Assembly: GCA_008501545.1 (NCBI GenBank)
Contig: QQUM01000099.1
Coordinates: 1-9,495 of the forward strand
Source of the DNA: Calditrichota bacterium
Lineage (GTDB): Bacteria; Zhuqueibacterota; Zhuqueibacteria; Zhuqueibacterales; Geothermadaptataceae
Direction of reading: 5' to 3'
Length of the DNA stretch: 9,495 nucleotides
A program made the translations under genes and the position numbers. Shown in pieces: positions 1 through 5,017 of the stretch; the first letter of the stretch is position 1, and every line of letters begins with the position of its first letter. The notes below the pieces were generated by a model that searched no databases, had not been told where the DNA came from, and saw nothing but the letters and a program-made list of their open reading frames with translations.

Positions 1-567
1 CTTGTTTTGCACTGCTTCACTCTCGAACTCCCACACCTTCATGCCGTGTGTACTTTCCTGCGGCACGAATGACTCGCCCATGAGGGCGCGGGCAAGACAG
101 GTTTTGCCACGACCGCTGTCGCCCACCAGTACAACTTTGGCGTTACAATATTGATTCACAGACTCGGGTTTTGCAGATTCGTCGATTTTTTTTAGCCAAT
201 CCACATTGTAAAAAACCACGGTCTTGTCAGAGGACGCCGAAGCGATTGCGTTTCCGTCGCTGCTGAAAGCGACGGAAAGAACTATGCCTGTATGTCCTTT
301 GAGTTGTGCTATTTCTTTGTGTGTTTTAGCGTCCCATAGTCTGACGGTCTTGTCAGAGGACGCCGAAGCGATTGCGTTTCCGTCGCTGCTGAAAGCGACG
401 GAATTAGTTTGTATGTCCTTTGAGTTGTGCCAGCTCAATGCCGACAAACTGGCGCCCGGGTTTGCCTTCAAACATAGGGCCGGGTTTGTCGGTGAAAATG
501 TGTGTTTGTCGGGGTGGGGGGGGGGCATGGCTTGGATTCCCTTATTTGCGTGTTCAATTGCGTTCAT
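1..567 (-). CDS. WD40-repeat / Roc-like GTPase protein, 3'-truncated by window edge
   Basis: An open minus-strand frame runs from ATG at 567 to the window edge (189 residues, C-terminus missing). Residues about 52-130 form two WD40 blades with the signatures SVAFSSDGNAIASASSDKTV and RLWD. They are followed by a P-loop GTPase segment, NAKVVLVGDSGRGKTCLARA at residues 142-161. Its G1 motif is GDSGRGKT, and STHGMKVW at 172-179 resembles the G2/switch I of Roc (Ras-of-complex) domains. WD40-plus-Roc proteins are known as large multidomain signalling or NLR-like proteins in bacteria; the effector part lies outside the window. Oddities: residues about 15-50 read in a non-ancestral frame. The neighbouring frame encodes a more protein-like stretch ending ELAQLKGHT, so the poly-C tract (516-525) and a 5-nt loss near 403-409 appear to cancel each other. 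The start is uncertain: there is no clear SD, and the frame stays open upstream to a stop near 680. The gene may be decaying or phase variable. Confidence 0.7.
   Translation of the reverse strand, partial: MNAIEHANKGIQAMPPPHPDKHTFSPTNPALCLKANPGASLSALSWHNSKDIQTNSVAFSSDGNAIASASSDKTVRLWDAKTHKEIAQLKGHTGIVLSVAFSSDGNAIASASSDKTVVFYNVDWLKKIDESAKPESVNQYCNAKVVLVGDSGRGKTCLARALMGESFVPQESTHGMKVWEFESEAVQNK
219..430 (-). repeat. 126-bp tandem WD40-blade repeat (two near-identical copies)
   Basis: A block of about 60 nt beginning cggtcttgtcagaggacgcc occurs at 219 and again at 345. The 126-nt offset equals one 42-residue WD40 blade. Identity is almost complete through gctgaaagcgacggaa and resumes in tgtatgtcctttgagttgtg. 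Between these the right-hand copy lacks 5 nt. Such high nucleotide identity between blades points to recent internal duplication or gene conversion. Confidence 0.85.
516..525 (-). repeat. Poly-C (10) homopolymer in WD40-Roc coding sequence
   Basis: Ten consecutive G on the plus strand (C on the coding strand) directly follow an in-frame ATG (528-526). With 10 C the frame stays open through the WD40 and GTPase segments. With 11 C the frame switches to one that stops at TAA 404-406, before the GTPase. The tract could be a slipped-strand switch, or a sequencing or assembly length error. Confidence 0.6.
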
Positions 568-568
568 C

Positions 569-636
569 GTTTGTAGTCCAGAGCGTGCTCTGGCTTTGTC
601 GGCTGTTTTTCTCAGAGCACGCTCTGGACTACGAAC
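569..636. repeat. REP-pair-like inverted repeat (GTAG foot plus palindrome, twice, head to head)
   Basis: Arms at 573-592 and 613-632 are perfect 20-nt inverted copies separated by 20 nt. Pairing extends to 569/636 with one wobble. Each arm begins with GTAG, followed by an imperfect palindrome (CAGAGC-GT-GCTCTG), so each arm can also fold alone. GTAG plus hairpin is the layout of REP sequences mobilised by RAYT-type Y1 transposases, and two inverted REPs form a BIME. No such transposase is in the window, so this assignment is inference from structure. The element sits just upstream of the WD40-Roc start codon. Confidence 0.6.
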
Positions 637-734
637 AGATGATTTTTTCGTGTACAACAGAAACAGCCTTGTAGCAATTTATAACTATTTGGAAAACATG
701 CAAGAAGGGGGTGATAAATTATAGTGCGGGTGCA

Positions 735-1015
735 ACAGGTGCGACGCACTTCGTGTCGAATTCCCCGAGGAGTAAAGTGTTTTTGCCTTCGTTCAGGCTG
801 AAAGTGCGTCGCACCTGTTTAGGGCTTGGTGGCAGTAGGTGCGACGCACTTCGTGTCGAAATCCCCGAGGAGCAAAGTATGTTTGCCTTCGTTCAGGCTG
901 AAAGTGCGTCGCACCTTTTTAGGGCTTGGTGGCAGTAGGTGCGACGCACTTCGTGTCGAATTCCCCGAGGAACAAGTTATGTTTGCCTTCGTTCAGGCTG
1001 AAAGTGCGTCGCACC
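735..1015. repeat. Three tandem 100-bp fold-back repeat units
   Basis: Units start at 738, 838 and 938, an exact 100-bp period. Each has a core of about 78 nt bounded by inverted arms (ggtgcgacgcactt / aagtgcgtcgcacc); in unit 1 the arms extend to 17 bp (735-751 / 802-818). Each arm is itself nearly palindromic (GTGCG-A-CGCAC). Inside each core lie mini-hairpins ttcg-tgt-cgaa and ttca-ggc-tgaa, giving a branched, cloverleaf-like fold. The two spacers of about 22 nt (agggcttggtggcagta) are identical. Units 2 and 3 are preceded by GTAG. On the plus strand the right arms of units 2 and 3 run into T5 and T4. The array starts 9 nt past the stop codon of the zinc hydrolase gene. Short frames across it look like chance translation. 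Confidence 0.9.
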
Positions 1016-1024
1016 TTTTCAGGT

Positions 1025-1843
1025 CTACCAAACATCCGACTCTTTCAATACAATCTCGACCAGCTTTAAATGCCAATCAATGCGCTGTTGGAGTTCCAAA
1101 ATGCGGGCTGTCTCGAAAGTAAAGGCAGCAATACTCAACTCTTTTCCAGCCCACCAGGCTGCACTGTGCAAAATGGGCTCTTCGATCGCTGAAAAATGGT
1201 AATTATCGTTTTCGATGGTTTCGTTGATCTGGTCGAGCATGTTGAGCGTCAGCCAGGATGATGGTTCGTTGGGGTAGTAGATAATCGTCTGGCCCAGGCC
1301 CTGATCACGGATGCTTTCCTTTGGAGTGTCCAAATGAAGGTAGCGCGCTTCGTGCAGATCGATGAACACGTCGACATCGTGCTTTCGTACCAACTGTTCG
1401 ATGGCCCAGGCCATTTGCTGCATCGGAAGGCCATCGGCATTGCCGGGGTAGCAGCGGTTCAAATTGCCTTTTTCCCGGTCGATGCCCTTTGGTACAGGTA
1501 CACGGCGCGTGTAATTTTCCACGGATAACCGGTTTGCCAGCGGGATTAAAATGACTTTGCCATTAGCAGGGGGGATGTCCTGTAATTTTTGTAGCAAGCG
1601 CAATGCGGCTTCGTAACCGGCCGGTTCGTTGCCGTGCGTGCCGCCTAAAATTAAAATCGCCGGGCCGGGTTTTTTGGAATCAAAAAGAAATGCCGGCGTT
1701 TCATAGGCTGTGTTTGCCATGACCAGGATTTTTTCAGCGTTGGCAACTGTGTCAAATCCATCGATAGCTGTTTGGGCTTCCTGCGTGAGCTTGTAGCCGG
1801 CGCAGGAAGAAAAGATGAGAAACAAAGAGATGAGTTTTTTCAT
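1025..1843 (-). CDS. AstE/AspA (M14-like) zinc hydrolase, probable lipoprotein
   Basis: This 272-residue protein belongs to the succinylglutamate desuccinylase/aspartoacylase branch of the M14 zinc-carboxypeptidase fold. Visible motifs are GGTHGNEPAG (zinc ligands H70 and E73), NLNRCYPG (N127-R130, substrate carboxylate binding), IDLHEA (third zinc ligand H164) and FTFETA (E244, candidate catalytic Glu). The family hydrolyses amide bonds of N-acyl amino acids or C-terminal acidic dipeptides. The N-terminus is a short hydrophobic signal ending SSC-AG, so export as a lipoprotein is likely although the lipobox is not ideal. No clear SD precedes ATG 1843. It is the last gene of the run, 176 nt after the racemase, with a fold-back element between them. 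By context it could cleave glutamyl or N-acyl-glutamyl peptides, as M14-like murein amidases and poly-gamma-glutamate hydrolases do. The exact substrate is unknown. Confidence 0.85.
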   Translation of the reverse strand: MKKLISLFLIFSSCAGYKLTQEAQTAIDGFDTVANAEKILVMANTAYETPAFLFDSKKPGPAILILGGTHGNEPAGYEAALRLLQKLQDIPPANGKVILIPLANRLSVENYTRRVPVPKGIDREKGNLNRCYPGNADGLPMQQMAWAIEQLVRKHDVDVFIDLHEARYLHLDTPKESIRDQGLGQTIIYYPNEPSSWLTLNMLDQINETIENDNYHFSAIEEPILHSAAWWAGKELSIAAFTFETARILELQQRIDWHLKLVEIVLKESDVW

Positions 1844-1883
1844 TTATTGTGAGTACTTAAAAGTTTATATAAACAAGCCTGTA

Positions 1884-1997
1884 GCATTCTGAGTAGTCCT
1901 ACCGTTTTTTGATAGGACGTATCGAAGAGTGCGGATACAGGGCGTACCCTGCACCCTTCGATACCTCGAGTAAAAAATACTCGACTACTCAGTATGC
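1884..1997. repeat. 114-bp cloverleaf-like fold-back element with GTAG-flanked hairpins
   Basis: Outer arms 1884-1898 and 1983-1997 are inverted repeats matching at 14 of 15 positions. Inside are three hairpins. A is tccta...tagga (1897-1917). B is a long stem, 1919-1932 with 1951-1964 (one mismatch), holding an inner cagggcgtaccctg hairpin. C is tcgagta-aaaaa-tactcga (1966-1984). GTAG at 1893-1896 directly precedes hairpin A, and its reverse complement CTAC at 1985-1988 directly follows hairpin C. This is again the inverted REP-pair layout. The element separates the racemase stop from the zinc hydrolase start. A 12-nt perfect palindrome, gtttatataaac, lies beside it at 1863-1874. Confidence 0.8.
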
Positions 1998-2019
1998 TTT
2001 TCGACGCATCCATGCCGCT

Positions 2020-3039
2020 TCATTTCGCAATGGATTCCCATTCAAAAAAGTCGGGCGTAAAGGTGTAATCGAACAGCGCGTCGGCTGTTTGCTCGGAAGT
2101 GAGCACGATCAATTCATAAATGGCTGCCTGGCGGCCCGGTGGTAATTCCGGCTGTGAAATAATTTTCACAGTGACCTCGGTGTTGTCGTAGCGGTTGCGG
2201 TATTTTTCTTCAAAAATGAAGTTGGCCATCAGTGGATTGGGATCGAGGAATTCTTTGACCTCGATGCCTTTGTCTTTAAAGGCCTGCTGAAAAATATTGT
2301 CCACATAGCCATAGTGAGTGCAATTGTAGCTGACATAAACTTCTTCGCCTTCTTTAATTTCCGGCAGCGTTTCTTCGACATATTGATAGACCAGTGCTTT
2401 GGTGGTATCACTGTCCGGTCCACGTTCAATGCGTCCCGCAAGGCGCAGACAGGCTTGGGTTACAATGCGGTCTTCAGTGAAACCTAAATCCATGAGCCCT
2501 GCTTTGTGTTTGCCTTTTTCCACCGTGGTTTTCGTTGCAAAAACGATCACTTTGCTGTTGTCGCTGTTTGCCATGCGGCTGTTGATTAAGTCAACCCCGG
2601 TTTCGATAATACCGACCACAGGTATCGTTGCGACTTTGGCGTAGGGTGTCTGGTCATAGAGCACGGAAAGTGTGTTGCAGGCGATTAAAATCAGGTCGGG
2701 ACTGAGGTTTTTGTCAATTGCCTCGAGGGCGTTGTTGAAAACCGCTACTTTTTGCTCATTCGTATCCATTGAGTTGTAGCCCGACTTCAGGTGCGGTTGC
2801 GCATTGAAAAAGACGACATCGACTTTGTTAAAAACACCTGCTGTTTTGATACGCTCGACCACATCCGCCGCTACGGAAACGCCACCGAGACCTGAATCTG
2901 TGACCACGATTTTAACGTTTTCATTGGTAAAAAATGCATCAAGTTTTTCGGCATCTGAAAGACCTGCAGGTTTGGGAGTGCAGGAAAACAGCAAAAGAAA
3001 GAGAATGGCGAAGAACCAGTATTTTTGTAAGTTTTTCAT
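2020..3039 (-). CDS. MurI-like glutamate racemase with lipoprotein signal peptide
   Basis: This 339-residue Asp/Glu racemase family member has a complete MurI signature. DSGLGG (D48-G53) corresponds to the MurI DSGVGG motif. ACNTLS carries catalytic C121, and NCTHYGY carries the second catalytic C240 with H242. The family interconverts L- and D-glutamate without cofactor. Unlike ordinary cytosolic MurI, the protein begins MKNLQKYWFFAILFLLLFSC, a lipoprotein signal with lipobox LFSC and C20 as the lipidated residue; the +2 residue is Thr, not Asp. I chose ATG 3039 because AGGA lies 6 nt upstream and the signal starts there. An upstream in-frame ATG (3162) would add 41 residues translated from a hairpin repeat. 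The gene follows GGT-B by 154 nt. Its likely role is to racemise glutamate released outside the cytoplasm; this is inference, and the exact amino-acid substrate is not proven. Confidence 0.85.
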   Translation of the reverse strand: MKNLQKYWFFAILFLLLFSCTPKPAGLSDAEKLDAFFTNENVKIVVTDSGLGGVSVAADVVERIKTAGVFNKVDVVFFNAQPHLKSGYNSMDTNEQKVAVFNNALEAIDKNLSPDLILIACNTLSVLYDQTPYAKVATIPVVGIIETGVDLINSRMANSDNSKVIVFATKTTVEKGKHKAGLMDLGFTEDRIVTQACLRLAGRIERGPDSDTTKALVYQYVEETLPEIKEGEEVYVSYNCTHYGYVDNIFQQAFKDKGIEVKEFLDPNPLMANFIFEEKYRNRYDNTEVTVKIISQPELPPGRQAAIYELIVLTSEQTADALFDYTFTPDFFEWESIAK

Positions 3040-3045
3040 CATAAT

Positions 3046-3050
3046 TCCTT
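3046..3050 (-). promoter_or_regulatory. Ribosome binding site of the racemase lipoprotein
   Basis: The coding strand reads CAAGGAATTATGATG. AAGGA is 6 nt from the second ATG (3039) but only 3 nt from the first (3042). This favours 3039 and argues against the far-upstream ATG at 3162. Confidence 0.65.
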
Positions 3051-3058
3051 GTTTTATG

Positions 3059-3144
3059 GAACACGGATTAAACAGATATGACGGATTGGAACGGATTTTT
3101 TTAACAGTCTGCTCCAATCCGTTGGATCCGTCAAATCCGTGTTC
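3059..3144. repeat. 86-bp composite hairpin in the GGT-B / racemase intergenic gap
   Basis: Outer stem gaacacggatt (3059-3069) pairs with aatccgtgttc (3134-3144). After a 9-nt bulge, tgacggat (3079-3086) pairs with atccgtca (3126-3133). An inner stem aacggatt (3090-3097) pairs with aatccgtt (3116-3123). The unit (a)cggatt recurs within both arms. It lies just 5' of the racemase SD and could shape mRNA processing, or be a dispersed palindromic repeat. It lacks a U-tract in the direction of transcription, so I do not call it a terminator. Confidence 0.8.
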
Positions 3145-3193
3145 TATTTCATGTATCTGCAATTTAAATTATTCTTTTATCTGTGCTGATTAC

Positions 3194-4876
3194 TCAATAT
3201 CCTGCTGCAACGCCATCCCGCCGCGAGTCGGCGCCACCGATGAGATCGCCGGTTTTTTGATCGACCAGAATGCCCTGGGCACCGCCAAAATAGTTATCGA
3301 AATTCCCACGCACTTTCACTTTGTGTCCGAGTTGTTCCAGTGCTGCGATTGTGTCCTTGGGGATTCGTCCTTCCACGTGCAAAATGCCGCCGTAGGCATG
3401 CACACGCGGCGCTTCGATGGCGTCATCCATGCTCATGCCGAAATCGACTACGTTGATAATAATCTGCGCCAGCGCGCCTATGATACGCGAGCCACCCGGA
3501 GTACCAATGGTAAGAAAAGGTTTACCATCTTTGAGCAGCAGTGTCGGGGCGATGCTGCTGACGGGCTGTTTATTCGGCTCGATGGCATTCTGGCTTAGCG
3601 GATTCTCGGAAAAATCAGCGAGGTGGTTGTTGAGCAGAACACCGGTTCCGGGCACCGTTATACCTGCGCCGAACCAGTAATTGATACTCTGCGTTAGCGC
3701 CACCATGTTGTCCTGCAAATCGATCACAGACAGGTGGGTTGTGCTGCCCGACTCGCGCGATACCATCTTTGCTGATTTGTAATCGTTCAACGTTTTGTCA
3801 TTATGAATAAGTGCACGCCGACTTTTCGCATATGTTTTATCGGTGAGCTTTTCGACCGGCACATCATAAAACTCGGGATCGGCCATATTTTGCCTTTTAT
3901 CGGCAAAGATGATTTTCATCGCATCAGCCAAATGGTGTATATAAGTTGTCGAATTGTGGCCCATTTCCTGTAAATTATAACCTTCGAGAATATTCAGCAA
4001 TTCGACCAGGTGTGTACCGCCACCTGTCGGCGGGGCGCTGGAGATTATTTCGTAGCCGTGGTAGGTGCCATGCACCGGCTTTTTATGGATCGCCTTGTAA
4101 TTGTGAAGGTCTGATTCTTCTAGATATCCACCCAGAATTTTTACTTCTTCGCTGATGGCTTTGGCCATTTCTCCTTTATAAAACCAGCCTGCACCGCCTT
4201 TGGCGAGCTGAACAAATGTATCAGCCAGGTTGGGATTTTTGATTATGGAACCTTCTTCCGGTGGCAGGCCATCAACGAGATAAATTTTTGATGTTGCCGG
4301 ATTTGAAGAAATCAAATCATATGCCTGAATGATCATTCCGGAAAATTTTTCTGAAACATCAAATCCATCACGGGCATATTTTATGGCCGGTTTGACGACA
4401 TCTTTGAGTTGCATCGTGCCGTATTTTTCCAGTGCCATCGATAAACCCGCGACAACGCCGGGTACACCGACGGAATGGGGGCCGTGGTGGGTGCGTGTTT
4501 TGAAACCGGGTTCTTCTGCATAATAAAATTCTGCCGTCGTTTTTGCCGGTGCGGATTCACGGTAGCTGATGGTGATGCCTTCTTTCATGTCTGCCATTTT
4601 GATCACCATGAATCCACCACCACCCAAACCGGATGCATTGGGCTCAACTACGGCCAGTGCAAAGGCGGTTGCAACGGCTGCATCAATTGCATTGCCACCC
4701 TGGTTTAAAATTTCCAATCCCGCTTTTGATGCCAACGGGTGGGCGCTGGCAACCATACCACTGTCAGAGACGACGTCCTGTGCAGAAATGGAAGAAAAGA
4801 GGAAAATCGAGCCCCATAGAAGAGCAAAGAACACTTTATTTTTCATCAGAGTAAAAAATGAGGGATTTTGTTTCAT
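3194..4876 (-). CDS. ggt: Gamma-glutamyltransferase, exported, canonical active site (GGT-B)
   Basis: A 560-residue Ntn-hydrolase, the usual full length for GGT, which hydrolyses or transfers gamma-glutamyl groups and self-cleaves into two subunits. The signal peptide covers about residues 1-32 (hydrophobic core FFALLWGSIFLF, ending SISAQ). The nucleophile and cleavage site is T379 in STTHLSVID. By comparison with E. coli GGT as I recall it, R106 (YRESAPAK), N399, D421 (HLADFS), S440-S441 and PGGSRI at 460-465 match the residues that hold the glutamyl alpha-carboxyl and alpha-amino groups. The stretch after DFS is about 10 residues shorter than in E. coli, so the lid loop seems absent, as in Bacillus subtilis GGT, which can degrade poly-gamma-glutamate. 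AGGA 8 nt before ATG 4876 supports this start over the internal ATG at 4846. It is the fourth enzyme in the run, 141 nt after C45-B. Confidence 0.93.
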   Translation of the reverse strand: MKQNPSFFTLMKNKVFFALLWGSIFLFSSISAQDVVSDSGMVASAHPLASKAGLEILNQGGNAIDAAVATAFALAVVEPNASGLGGGGFMVIKMADMKEGITISYRESAPAKTTAEFYYAEEPGFKTRTHHGPHSVGVPGVVAGLSMALEKYGTMQLKDVVKPAIKYARDGFDVSEKFSGMIIQAYDLISSNPATSKIYLVDGLPPEEGSIIKNPNLADTFVQLAKGGAGWFYKGEMAKAISEEVKILGGYLEESDLHNYKAIHKKPVHGTYHGYEIISSAPPTGGGTHLVELLNILEGYNLQEMGHNSTTYIHHLADAMKIIFADKRQNMADPEFYDVPVEKLTDKTYAKSRRALIHNDKTLNDYKSAKMVSRESGSTTHLSVIDLQDNMVALTQSINYWFGAGITVPGTGVLLNNHLADFSENPLSQNAIEPNKQPVSSIAPTLLLKDGKPFLTIGTPGGSRIIGALAQIIINVVDFGMSMDDAIEAPRVHAYGGILHVEGRIPKDTIAALEQLGHKVKVRGNFDNYFGGAQGILVDQKTGDLIGGADSRRDGVAAGY

Positions 4877-4884
4877 GTGATCAT

Positions 4885-4888
4885 TCCT
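4885..4888 (-). promoter_or_regulatory. Ribosome binding site of GGT-B
   Basis: AGGA on the coding strand with an 8-nt spacer to ATG 4876. The alternative ATG at 4846 has no purine-rich SD, so this site decides the start. Confidence 0.6.
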
Positions 4889-4967
4889 GTTTATTTATCC
4901 TATTTGACCCGTTTCAAAACACGATTCTGTCACTGTAACTTTATATCGAAAATTAGCATTTAATAGA

Positions 4968-4983
4968 GCGACATGAATGTCGC
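4968..4983. repeat. Short perfect palindromic hairpin upstream of GGT-B
   Basis: gcgacat (4968-4974) and atgtcgc (4977-4983) are perfect inverted copies separated by 2 nt. It lies in the 141-nt gap between C45-B and GGT-B. No T-run follows in the direction of transcription, so it is not a classical terminator. It may be a dispersed repeat or an operator-like site. I recognised no promoter in this gap. Confidence 0.55.
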
Positions 4984-5017
4984 GTTACATGTTTTATTAT
5001 TGCCCATGTCTTTTGGA

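Noticed and set aside
224..724. 166-residue plus-strand frame
   Set aside because: It is antisense to the WD40-Roc gene and its internal repetition mirrors the WD40 blade duplication.
735..1015. CRISPR array or integron attC cluster
   Set aside because: The spacers are identical rather than unique and the repeat unit is a 78-nt fold-back, so it is not CRISPR. Integron core motifs (GTTRRRY / RYYYAAC) are missing and there are no cassettes.
711..1122. Overlapping plus-strand frames encoding a repeated peptide (GGSRCDALRVE...EEQ...FAFVQAESASHLF)
   Set aside because: The peptide is a translation of the 100-bp palindromic repeats, with no RBS and no continuity beyond the array. It is explained by DNA repeat structure rather than by a gene.
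1884..1997. tRNA or tRNA-like gene suggested by the cloverleaf fold
   Set aside because: Stem lengths, the 14-bp arm and the absence of D-loop, T-loop or anticodon-arm consensus do not fit a tRNA.
1909..2145. 78-residue plus-strand frame
   Set aside because: It is translated from the fold-back element and the antisense of the racemase 3' end. There is no RBS or domain.
3040..3162. Upstream ATG (3162) extending the racemase by 41 residues
   Set aside because: The extension is a translation of the hairpin repeat, and a good SD plus lipoprotein signal mark the start at 3039.
2804..3598. 264-residue plus-strand frame across the racemase / GGT-B junction
   Set aside because: It is antisense to two well-supported genes and to the 3059-3144 hairpin, and shows no recognisable domain.
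4968..4983. Intrinsic terminator after C45-B
   Set aside because: The hairpin is short with only a 2-nt loop, and no U-tract follows on the transcribed (minus) strand.
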